Assembly: GCA_002633025.1 (NCBI GenBank)
Contig: NMRB01000088.1
Coordinates: 167,879 to 231,878 of the forward strand
DNA length: 64,000 nucleotides
Reading direction: 5' to 3'
Source of the DNA: Notospermus geniculatus
Taxonomy: Eukaryota > Nemertea > Pilidiophora > Heteronemertea > Lineidae
Shown: piece by piece, positions 33,071 through 42,455 of the stretch
How the letters are laid out: every line of letters begins with the position of its first letter
Numbering within the stretch: position 1 is the first letter of the stretch
Notes under the pieces: generated by a model
Database searches by the model: none
Seen by the model: only the letters and a program-made list of their open reading frames with translations
Told to the model about the DNA's origin: nothing
Program-made: the position numbers and the translations under genes

Positions 33071-33100
33071 GCTTATACAGGGTGGTCCAAAAAAAACGTA
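33071..33100 (+). mobile_element. Mariner-like terminus (weak)
   Basis: TATACAGGGTGGTCCAAAAA resembles the TA-flanked ends of many mariner elements (CAGGGTGGTCCAAAA). No transposase and no matching right end can be shown, perhaps because of the gap at 33589. Confidence 0.35.
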
Positions 33101-33588
33101 AAATCATACTTCCACCACCCAGAGCCCAAAACTGCTGATGGTATTAGATGGAGAATCTTTCTAGAAGAAAGAAGACACCAAGATATCCCGATTCGGTCCA
33201 GTGGTTCGAGCTACAGACCCTATTTCGTAAAGCGAGGTCGAGGCCCTTGGTGAATTTTTCCATACAGAACAATCAAGAGCATACACAACAGCGTAGCCTT
33301 GTAACTGACAAAATGATTATCCTGTGGAAAGGTCAAACAAAAAATCAAGTACAGGTACACTCATGGAAAAAAGTAAATGGACAGCAGTTTTTCTTGAATA
33401 TCTCCAAACCATTGCGATGTAGGAGAGTGAGCCTAACATATGTGATAGCAAATTTTCCTGGCTATCTGGTGGTATCAAAGTCCAGAAAATCCGGTGAAAT
33501 CCACCTTTGATAGAATGAATTTTGTAAAGTCATGTTTTTGGCTACTTTTTTATTTGCAGGTTTTCAGTGAAAATTTTTATAGGAGTGT
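33101..33588. other. Unassigned sequence before the gap
   Basis: Frames of 78 and 120 codons overlap here and show no recognised domain. They could be interior of a degraded transposon. Confidence 0.35.
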
Positions 33589-33687
33589 NNNNNNNNNNNN
33601 NNNNNNNNNNNNNNNNNNNNNNNNNNNNNNNNNNNNNNNNNNNNNNNNNNNNNNNNNNNNNNNNNNNNNNNNNNNNNNNNNNNNNNN
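33589..33687. other. Assembly gap (99 N)
   Basis: The gap stops exactly where the long fold-back arm begins, as if the palindrome prevented assembly. Confidence 0.95.
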
Positions 33688-34160
33688 TAGACGTGCCTGT
33701 CGTGCGAGTGAAGCAGACGTAGACGTGTTTGGTGTGTGTATGAAGCAAACATTAGAACTGTGAAAATAATATCAATGACCATGAAAAAATCATATGTCAA
33801 CGTGAAAAATATCATATGCGTCAATCAGACGTTGGGTGGCGCTGCATTCGATTGCAGCGCCACCCAACGTCTTCTCAGCGCATAAGAAATTTTTCACGTT
33901 GACCTATGATTTGTTCATGGCCATTGATATTTTCCTCACTGCTGTGTGTTTACAAACGAATTCATCGGCTGCAGCGCCACCCAACGTCTGATTTACGCAT
34001 GTGATATTTTTCACGTTGACATATGATTTTTTCATGGTCATTGATATTATTTTCACAGTTCTAGTGTTTGCTTCATACACACACCAAACACGTCTACTTT
34101 TGCTTCACGCACGCTACACTCACGTCTAGTCTGTTTCACTCGCACGACAGGCACGTCTAA
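33688..34160. mobile_element. Large fold-back element with three arm copies
   Basis: The left arm (33688-33845: TAGACGTGCCTGTCGTGCGA ... CAGACGTTGGGTGGCGCTGC) pairs along ~160-190 bp with the right arm (33970-34160: GCAGCGCCACCCAACGTCTG ... TCGCACGACAGGCACGTCTA). A third, shorter arm in the right-arm orientation (33853-33960: GCAGCGCCACCCAACGTC ... CATTGATATTTTCCTCAC) lies between them. The true left end may lie in the gap. Confidence 0.85.
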
Positions 34161-34182
34161 TTCTGCGGAAATAACCGCCCAT

Positions 34183-34299
34183 AACTGGCAGCATGGATGT
34201 TTGTGGTACCAACCATCTCGGGAAATACATTACGTCATGGAAATGAAGTCCAATTTCGTATTTCGCATTTCGTGTTTCGTCAGATTTGCGAAACCTCAC
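34183..34299. mobile_element. Family B MITE, right half only (copy 3)
   Basis: GGTACCAACCATCTC then AAATACATTACGTCATGGAA and the terminus TCAGATTTGCGAAACCTCAC, followed by TA (34300-34301). The left half is missing, probably lost when the neighbouring fold-back inserted. Confidence 0.8.
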
Positions 34300-34301
34300 T
34301 A

Positions 34302-35752
34302 TTAAGGACGTTGAGACGAAAATAAATTACTCTGCTCTCCGATAGACAGAGGTAAGTGATACGGGTAGATGAAGATATATCGTATGATATTTTTAGCAAG
34401 GAAAATGTCACCAGCCAGGCCCAGATATGGATCAGAGGAAGATATTCATAGCTGACTATTAGAGTTCCGATTCCAGGTTCATGACCAAGGCATCCGATTT
34501 CTAGCAATACAAACGTACGATATGAATTCTGCAGGCTCACATCGAATATCAAGGTGATCCTTTTTGACAAATTCTCGCAGAAATGGTGGGATAAACAAAT
34601 GGACAGTTTTAGATTCCTTTTTTTTGGCGAAACACGATCCTTATTGATGGCTGCCAGACTCAGGCAAGTGCTATTCTTGGAAAGGTACGAGATTATTGGA
34701 CTAGAATCGTTGCAGAATCTGCGGAATCAGATACTTCTCACCAGATTTTTTTCGTTCGTGCCTCGGCGGGGTTCTATTTTAGGAGTTACCAATAGGAGCA
34801 GACCAAATTTTTTGCAACATCCATCTCTAGAAATAAAAGGTATCCCAAGAATATTGATGACAAGATGACATCCCGGATGACATATGGTCAAAAATTCAGG
34901 CAAAAATTCCACTCTGGCATGGAACAGCTATTCACTTCAATGCAAACAGATGTTTCTGAGGGAAAAACCCAATGATTTCTGTTGGCAGCATTATTGCTGA
35001 CAAGGCTGACAGCTCTGCATGAAGAAGGTTTGGTTTACAACTTGTGTTTCTAAACTAAGTGGTCTTTGGCATGTGTTATGAAAATTTTCTTGTTTTTTTG
35101 GGTAAGAAATGCTTCCACTCTTGGCAATTGGTTGTCAGTTTGTTTTCCAACATGGTTTCATCCGATTAGAAAAACCGTACACTATCAGGCGTGACTAAAA
35201 TCCGCTGTAGCTTGAAGTGACTTCAAAATCAACTCTGAACGGGCTTCTTCTGTACATGAGGCTAGATCTGTAGCTTAGTGGAATGGTAGACTTCAAGTCG
35301 TGGGCAATGTTAGTTTCATGTGGCCTCTGCAATGCTTGATTGTCAAACTCCTAACATGAGGCAGTTAAATCCAGTCGTCCATCGAAAATCCCTCCAGAAA
35401 CGTAATCTCCCAGTTTCCGTAAGATCATTAATTGAACGTAAAACGTAAAACGTGATTCTCAACAATCCTGATTTAAAGTTCAACGGTTGTTGCTATGAGA
35501 AGCAATAACAATGTCTGTGATTTTTATTCCCAGGTGAGCAGAGAACATGTGAGGGTAATTGGAAATGATCTTGAACATCTTGTTGGAGAGATTTATTGAG
35601 TGCGAACAAGCTGGCGTAACAAGAAGTTCGAGGAAACTGTCTGAAGACTACAGAGAATCTCGGAGAATGTACCTGATCAGTGTCCATAACGTTCCTCATT
35701 ACCAAAGGAAGGGAAGTTGCATTGAACCATCAGAGGTTGGTACAAATGGTTG
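34302..35752. other. Unassigned sequence with a weak tRNA-like segment
   Basis: At ~35270-35320, TAGCTTAGTGGAATGGTAGA looks like an A box but no sound B box follows (TTAGTTTCATG), so at most an eroded SINE head. No gene was recognised. Confidence 0.3.
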
Positions 35753-36180
35753 TATGTAAACATTGAAACGTTTCAAAAGAAACGGGCCAAATGAAACGAC
35801 CCAAAATGTTAAAAAATAAGAACAGTATAAAAACAATAGGAAAAATCTATATTATGTTACATTATATGAATAGAGGAATGTAGATTACCCGATGCCTTCT
35901 TAATTTGTATCAGCATTTTCGCTTTTTCAACGATTTCTGAGCTAGTGTTTTAGACGGCAGTTTCGTGGCCGATTTTGAGATGAACAACAACATAAAACAG
36001 GCTCGCAGTAAAAATATCTTCTTCATTTTGCAAATAATGTGACAGATTATGTAATGAAATTGAAAAATGAACAGGAGATAACAAAATTCATACAGTTTCT
36101 GCCATGCAACTTCAGATTTAGCATGTTTTTGGGTCGTTTCGTTTGGCCCGTTTCTTTTGAAACCTTTCAATGTTTACATA
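35753..36180. mobile_element. 428-bp DNA transposon derivative with TGTAAACATTGAAA ends
   Basis: ~60-bp inverted ends: TATGTAAACATTGAAACG, AAAAGAAACGGGCCAAATGA, AACGACCCAAAA at left against TTTTGGGTCGTTTCGTTTGG, CCCGTTTCTTTTGAAA, CATTGAATGTTTACATA-type sequence at right. TA at both outer ends fits a TA-targeting element. The ~300-bp centre is AT-rich and non-coding. Confidence 0.85.
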
Positions 36181-36908
36181 CTACTAACCAGTACAAATGT
36201 GTCAAGTGCAGGTTGCAAGTTAAATGTTTGGGTCAGTGCTAGTGTCCAATGGTGAAGTCAAAATTATTGCCAACAGGTCAACCTCTAACCTGCACTTTAT
36301 ACCAACTGCGACCATTAGTACCAAAGTAGGTATGATGTGACCACGAATTGATACTTATGACCAAGCTAATAAAGAGATATATTGGAAAATATGTTTGTGA
36401 TCTTCGTCGTGCTTCTGTGACTCTTCATCGAGTCTCATATTCGGAGAGCATCACCCAGATGGTGGAATAGATTTGGCCACTTACTCCTCGAAAGTGGACA
36501 GGTCAAAGAAAAGATACCCCGCAACACCTCATCAGCCTGACCATTGCCCACCAATCTTTCCTTTCATACCAAAGCCCCAATATTTCCCATCGACATTTCC
36601 CGCTAATGCATGCCCTGAACTGCCTCCATCAATCGCAGTGATAAGTCGACCATAAAAGCGGTGACCACCATTTATCAGAGCCGCTGTGACACAAGGAGAA
36701 TATCAAACACACCGGTACGAAATCGATGACATTTCACGGATTGCCTCCGGTCCAGAGGCGGGGACAGCATCTCCCAGATCGGTGTTTCTGATTACCAATA
36801 AATTGCCAGATTGTAACGCTCCTTTTCGGGTTCTGTCTGAACAACAAGCTCGGTCCATGAGAAGAGCATTGACCAATGAAGTAAACGGGCTTTATTTGTA
36901 ATTACCAA
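36181..36908. other. Unassigned sequence
   Basis: Two short plus frames (36473-36655, Pro-rich, and 36686-36901) have no recognised domain. Confidence 0.35.
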
Positions 36909-37071
36909 TGGGAGCTATCAGTCAGTTGACCAATAGGTGTCACTACGGCCCAATTCAATGCCTGGCAGACCCATTCATGGTTGACCGAGCACATCGAGAG
37001 AATTTTCTATTGTATTGGTCCGCTAGAACTTTGCTGCCGTATTTTGGCGATAAGCGCGGCTGACTTCTCCT
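36909..37071 (+). mobile_element. Family E element, copy 2
   Basis: GGGAGCTATCAGTCAGTTGA to GCGCGGCTGACTTCTCCT, colinear with 13885-14048. Confidence 0.8.
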
Positions 37072-37077
37072 GTTGAC

Positions 37078-37102
37078 AGACTGGGCCGTCACGGCCCAGT
37101 CT
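37078..37102. repeat. Perfect 11-bp-arm hairpin
   Basis: AGACTGGGCCG, TCA loop, CGGCCCAGTCT. Lies between family E copy 2 and a SINE. Not followed by a T run, so not terminator-like. Confidence 0.8.
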
Positions 37103-37110
37103 GATTGAGG

Positions 37111-37425
37111 AGCGGCCGCGGTGTAGTGGTTTGCATCTCCAGCTGGCTAGCGGTCAGGAGGTCCCCGGTTTGATCCCCACTGTCGGCCTGAGGCTCAAGA
37201 GCTAAATCACCTTTTTTACCTAAATGTTATAAAGGGATACCTTTGCAGAGATGGTAATGTGAATGTCTAGTCGTCTGCGATTTGAGGCAGCCAGACTCTA
37301 ATACTTCCTAGGAAGCGGAGCGTGATCTGGATTGCACAGCCCTACAGCTGGGGTGGTGATGTGAACGGCTTTGAGACCAGACTCTGTTGCAATGGAAACC
37401 GCTATAATCATATTGATTCCCTGTC
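37111..37425 (+). mobile_element. tRNA-derived SINE (family S2)
   Basis: The head GCGGCCGCGGTGTAGTGGTT (A-box region) and CCCCGGTTTGATCCCCAC (B box GGTTTGATCCC) spans ~75 bp. The tail CGGCTTTGAGACCAG...AATGGAAACCGCTATAAT has the 'CTTTGAG ... GCTATA' signature also seen at the end of the S1 SINE. The central body has no relative in the window. Confidence 0.75.
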
Positions 37426-39161
37426 ATTGCCACTAACAGAATCCACAACTAAATTTCATCTCTGGAACTTTCCCCTAATTATAGCAGCTATCAAACTCCT
37501 CATTCATTGGAATAAATGAAAAACACTGTTCGAATAAAATCTCATGAAATACGAAGAACGTTAACGTAGTTTGAAGACACAAATTGCATTTTTAATTCAT
37601 GGCATCTTCAAGAAACTACGAGGATTTCATTCAAAGCAATCCTTTTATAAATCATCCCAGTAGTGATCAAAGTAATTAGTCAACCAATTATCGTTAGAAA
37701 GATGCAAAGGATGGCAAAGAGCCGAGAATTGCTCGGAGCAACTCGGCGAATACTGCATACCAAACGGTACTGAATGAAGCGTTCTTCTATTCATGTTTTG
37801 GATCTTTGCGAGGTTAGCAAAACAACAATGGTGTGTATTACAAGCGGGAGTGAGTGTTCGGTATCAGCTGGTAGGTTTAGCCTGTGTGTTCTAGTTGGGA
37901 CTGCAGGCCTACCTCGGCAACCTTTTTGTTGAGGTTAGGATATCAATGCATCAGCTGCCTATAAAATAGCTATTGGTGTCTATAAATAAAGGTTCTTGAG
38001 GTTGTCTGAAAAAATCTTCACAGCGCACAAAGTTGCGATCATACATGTAAAAGGTTCTTCACATCATGTGAAAACCCTTGGGTTTTTCATCCTCCAAAAA
38101 AATAAAGGTGTCTTTCATGTCGCTGAAGAACCATACTGCATCTTTTTGCCCTGTGAAGTACCCGTAAGGGGTTTTTCAGCACCCATGAACAATCTAAGTT
38201 TGCACCATGGTGATACGTCTTCAAAGATATCAACAGCCTGCTAGTGTGTGGTCAGCAATATATCGACCATCGCCAACAGAAGAAACTGTCAGAACCAGTT
38301 TCTGCCTGACCTTACAAACAACTGCAACGTTGGTGTATCTACCATTCGACGACTACCAGTCCTAGGGCAGCAATGATGGCAAATACTACTCGCCTGCGAG
38401 GACATCAGTGTATTTGGGTTAAATGTCAGCATTTCAAGGAGGTTGCTCCTGCGGGAGTGGACATGCTTCACCATTTTTTGATGTAAAAGTTCTATAAATG
38501 AATCAGTTAACATGATTGCGTTCTCTTCCATCTTAATTTCTTTAGCATCTGGGGGAAACGTGACCAAGTCATTCCCAGGCATTTTTCAATACAGTAGTCT
38601 AGCGGCTATGTCGACGAAGTCAACAACGTTGCACCGACCAACTCGGGCTGGGCTACGTCATGCCACTCATCCACTTCATTACCAATTTCTGGTGTTGAGA
38701 ACCGCTACTTCTATACCGTCGTATATAATCCACCCGAAGCCATGCCACTCAGATTCTGGACCTTAGCTTAATGGGAAGCTCTTGGCATCCGGAAATTCAA
38801 CCCCAATTATCCAGGGATAAAGATTTGTTATGCTGGTAACCATGGTGACTTGAAATTCTTCAACAGGTTTAGCAGGGCAAGGAAAATGCGAAGGAGAAAC
38901 AGAATTGACCACTTTGAATTTTTGGATTACCAAAATCATGTATTGTTAGCTTGGCACTAAGCTAGGAGACCCGTTTCATTAGGGAGAATTTTCAATCGGT
39001 TTCCATAGCAATAGCAATGAAGGGTAGTATCAGATATTCAGCTGTATGCTTTTATCCGGCGTGGCGGCATATTAGGCAGTCAGAGCCGAAGCAAAGCCAT
39101 AATGAAAATGAAATAGATACAGTACTTCCAGGGGCCGTAGTGGACGAATTGGTCAGGAAAA
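37426..39161. other. Long unassigned stretch
   Basis: 38235-38290 is a relative of 11735-11795. No gene or element ends were recognised. Confidence 0.35.
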
Positions 39162-39456
39162 TGAAATAAATTACCGAATTTGTCGCCATAAATATTCTTG
39201 ATGGGTAAACAAAATAAGGGACACGCGATTAGAGCATGTTATATAGACTTAATCTCACTGACTGAGATACGGTCAGACGGTGCTTTCTGGGTTGCAAACT
39301 GGGATAAAAATGTAATAAACTGTCGAATTTGTTGCCATAAATATTCTTGATGGGTAAACAAAATAAGGAACATGCGATTAGAGCATGTTATATAGACTTA
39401 ATCTAGCTGACCGAGATAAGGTCAGACGGTGCTTCCAGGATTGCAAAGTGGGAAAA
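39162..39456 (+). repeat. Tandem duplication, two ~148-bp units
   Basis: CCATAAATATTCTTGATGGG, TAAACAAAATAAGG and GCATGTTATATAGACTTAAT recur at a period of 149 bp, with ~92% identity by eye. Confidence 0.9.
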
Positions 39457-39523
39457 AAACACCTCTCATCACTAGATTCGATTCTCTCTCACGGTAACTC
39501 TCGCGAGATAGAGGACGATGCTA

Positions 39524-39686
39524 AGGAGCAGTCAGCCGCACTTATTGCCAAAAGATGGCAGCAAAGTTTTAGCGGACCAATACAATAGAAAATTCTCCGA
39601 TTGTTGCTCAGTCAAGCATGAATGGATCCGCTAGGCATTGAATTGGGCCGTAGTGACACCTATTGGTCAAATGACTGACAGCTCCT
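39524..39686 (-). mobile_element. Family E element, copy 3 (inverted)
   Basis: AGGAGCAGTCAGCCGCACTT to ACTGACAGCTCCT is the reverse complement of copies 1 and 2. Confidence 0.8.
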
Positions 39687-40162
39687 ATTGCTGGACTAAA
39701 GAATAAAAAATATTTTAAAATAATAATGCAGTTTTCTGAAAATTTGTTTGAAATTCAGGGCGATGTGAAACTCCACGCGAAAGCAACAACCCTTAAGAGT
39801 TAACTAGACCAAAGTATAACTACCGGGACGTAAGACCCGATCATTGCATCTTCCCACCCAATAATCAATATTCTTGATCGCACAGCTCAATGTCGCACTA
39901 ACTCATCAGCCACGGTGACATTTTACCCCATAATTTGATGTGTTCGGCAATACAGCCGGGATGACATTTCACGTTCGAATACACGGCAAACCGACGGGTA
40001 GCTTGATTAGTTCCATCAAATCGTGGTGTCACTGACGATAGTGAGGTTGCACATCATCCCGGCCTCCCACACCCACACGGGGTGATCCCCTTCGTCGGTT
40101 ATGTCGTCAGAGTTAACGGAGATTTTTCCATCCAGCTCGATAATGTCGGTCATCAAACCCAT
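39687..40162. other. Unassigned sequence
   Basis: Nothing recognised. Confidence 0.4.
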
Positions 40163-40177
40163 GACATTATAGGCAAT

Positions 40178-40392
40178 TTTCGACCCCAACCGGGGTCTTT
40201 TTCAAGTGGAACTTTACAATCTGAAACTCTAGAAAAGACTGTCTTTTCTTGTCTCAGTCTTTTCTAGAGTTTCAGATTGTAAAGTTCTACTTGAAAAAGA
40301 CCCCGGTTGGGGTCGAAAATTCGTGAATTCTGGAGATTGACTTCTTGCTTATTATCATTTTGTGTGTCAATTTTGTGCTATTCTGAATCTTG
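40178..40392 (+). mobile_element. Family H short retroelement, copy 2, inverted-arm form with 15-bp target duplication
   Basis: GACATTATAGGCAAT occurs at 40163-40177 and 40393-40407, an exact 15-bp duplication. Inside, 65-bp arms (40178-40241 and 40255-40319) pair with a single mismatch around a 13-base loop. The right arm reads GACCCCGGTTGGGGTC then GAAA, AATTC-GT-GAATT and C, as hammerhead helix II, core and helix III. The left arm begins exactly at the GAAA end. The plus tail (TATCATTTTGTGTG, TTTTGTGCT) matches copy 1. The CTGANGA part is eroded (TTGAAAA). Confidence 0.75.
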
Positions 40393-40688
40393 GACATTAT
40401 AGGCAATAATGTTTTCCCACTTGCCTTCTCAAAATTGGAGGACTCAACTACAGTAATTTGTCACGCAGTGCTGAAGGAACTTTCCTTCAATATTCTTCTT
40501 GAATGCTAGCAGTGTTCCAGCAAACTGCAGTGTGGCAAAAACGTAAAAACGTCTTGTTTTTGATGGTGTTTCAAATGACCAGTGCTGTCTCATTTCAATT
40601 CCGTTCTCGTGGGTCGGGCACAGCATATCTTTTCACGTCACCATGTCCAAAATGTAGTGGAGTTGAGAGAAGCGATGCGCAGTCTCTC

Positions 40689-40733
40689 AACGGGTTCAAG
40701 GACTGAATAGAATCTCGATTCAGTCCTTGAACC
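40689..40733. repeat. 45-bp hairpin with 18-bp perfect arms
   Basis: CGGGTTCAAGGACTGAAT, nine-base loop, ATTCAGTCCTTGAACCCG. Outer CAAC/GTTG words extend the pairing after a short bulge. Confidence 0.85.
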
Positions 40734-40963
40734 CGCTGTTGCATTACAGCGAGTGCCATGTGAGAGTGATGTCGACTACTCGTCAGCTTCTAGCTCATCA
40801 CTGACGAGTTCAGTAACACGGAATGACATGATACAGTGTGAATCCAACAGGTGACCTATGCATGATTACGCTTCTCGACATGTGAAGCCATCCTTGATAA
40901 ATATGTTTTCCCAGTGGGCCTATCCCTAGGTCTCGGGAGTTATTGAACCACACTGTCTGAGCG

Positions 40964-41486
40964 CTCCTTCAGGTGGGAGTTTTCCCGTGCAACTCGATGG
41001 GTAGCCGTAGAAGGCTATGGGTAGCCTTGTCTGCGGTCAAAGCGTAAACCCAGCAGCAGACAATGTGCGATATCGCAAGCGATCTAATCGCCAGCCATCG
41101 CAGACGAGGCGAGGTTTTGGTATTGTCTGATACTTGGTGATCAGCGCAAGCGAGAAGATTCCACGCGCATCGCTGTCCGGCGCACACCTGGCGTCAACAG
41201 CCGATTTTGCTCTGTGGCGAGCACATAGCTTGCGAAATCACCTATATACTGCTGTCTTCGGGCCTGTTTCCTTTACGACAGATTCCGCTGCGGTTTGCGG
41301 CGCCGGAGCGGTTTTCACAGCATTTTGGATTATCCTTCGATGATTTAACAATACATGGCGTGTTAACTATCCCAATGCCTGTGAAAATCGCTCCCGCGCC
41401 GCAAACCGAAGCGAAATCCGTTGTAGTGGAAACAGGCCTTTAAGCCTTGAGCCAACTCCAGCGAGAAAACTCTCACGTAGCTGCAG
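40964..41486. mobile_element. MITE with GTGAGAGTTTTCTCGC ends, interrupted by a second MITE
   Basis: CAGGTGGGAGTTTTCCCGTG then CAACTCGATGGG at left pairs with CCAACTCCAGCGAGAAAACT then CTCACGTAGCTGC at right. A lone end of the same family lies at 32872. The interior is split by the 41261-41438 insertion. Confidence 0.7.
41261..41438. mobile_element. Nested palindromic MITE (GGCCTGTTTCC ends)
   Basis: GGCCTGTTTCCTTTACGACA at left pairs with TGTAGTGGAAACAGGCC at right. CGCTGCGGTTTGCGGCGCCG pairs with CGCGCCGCAAACCGAAGCG. 178 bp. Confidence 0.8.
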
Positions 41487-41844
41487 AAGTGCCTTTTATT
41501 CAATAAACTTGGACCAGGATTAAGAAAATTTGAAGAGGTCTGGAGATCTCCATTCTCAGATAACCCCGACTCGTTCTTCACTGGGAACGGCCAGACCAGT
41601 ATTATTTGATGCTTCACGGTGCATGTCGGCTAATCTCGATAAAAAGGGACGATAGCAGGCTGCTGATTAATCAAACATGGCCTCAACGAACGTGGAAAAG
41701 GTCAGATGGCAATCATCGACGATGGGATCTTGATAGTAATCAAGGTATTTCAGCATCAATCAGACTTATTATCAGGACACAAAAGTGCCACAAACTACAC
41801 ACTTATCACTCATTTCAATAGCAGAGGGCACCAAAGATACGTTA

Positions 41845-42040
41845 AGTGATAGTAAACATAATGTCGTCTCCGAATTTCGCAAATTTTCGACCCCAACTGG
41901 GGTCTTCCTTAGGCACTTTCTAGTAGAGATCCCAGACACCAGTGAATGAGCTGGGTCCTATTATGGATTCATAGTTATAAAGAAATACTATAAAGAAATA
42001 TAATCATTTTGTGAGTAGTTTTTTGTGCTCTATGATGGAT
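41845..42040 (-). mobile_element. Family H short retroelement, copy 3, inverted-arm form
   Basis: On the minus strand: TCTCTACTAGAAAGTGCC, TAAGGAA, GACCCCAGTTGGGGTC, GAAA, ATTTGCGAAAT, TC, GGAGACGAC. The plus-strand side carries the family tail (AATCATTTTGTGAGTAG, TTTTGTGCTC), so the 5' part is inverted relative to the 3' part. Flanks AAAGATACGTTA (41833-41844) and AAAGGTACGTTA (42041-42052) match 11/12. The core differs from CTGANGA at one base (CTAAGGA). Confidence 0.65.
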
Positions 42041-42267
42041 AAAGGTACGTTACATACATGTATATACATAATGTAGGATGAAGTGCATCTACCTCTGCTC
42101 TGCTGCTGTAACGTACAATACTAACTTCATATACATGTAATAGTACTTCAGGAACAACAATGGTGCCACTTGTCACTTACAAAGAGAATGTCCATGTCAC
42201 ACTTTGGGAAAGCTGCTGAAGGACTTTGAAATAATAGCAAAGTACAGTTTGAGTTGTCTTGTGGGAG

Positions 42268-42455
42268 TCTTTCGGTGAGTTCACTAACTGGAAAAAAATC
42301 ACATTCTTCCTTGCCTGATGAAATTGACACAAACTGACACTGGCACCGTACACCGTACAATATCTTTCGGGGAGTTCATTAACTGGAAAAAATTCACATT
42401 CTTCCTTGCCTGATGAAATTGACGAAAACTGACACCGACACTGTACCATGCAATA
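42268..42455 (+). repeat. Tandem duplication, two ~95-bp units
   Basis: TCTTTCGG(T/G)GAGTTCA, TCACATTCTTCCTTGCCTGA and TGATGAAATTGAC recur at a period of 95 bp. It creates duplicated minus-strand peptide words in 70-90-codon frames that are not otherwise gene-like. Confidence 0.85.

Noticed and set aside
36100-36145. Gene start near GTTTCGTTTGGCCCG
   Set aside because: The sequence is the inverted arm of the 35753-36180 element.
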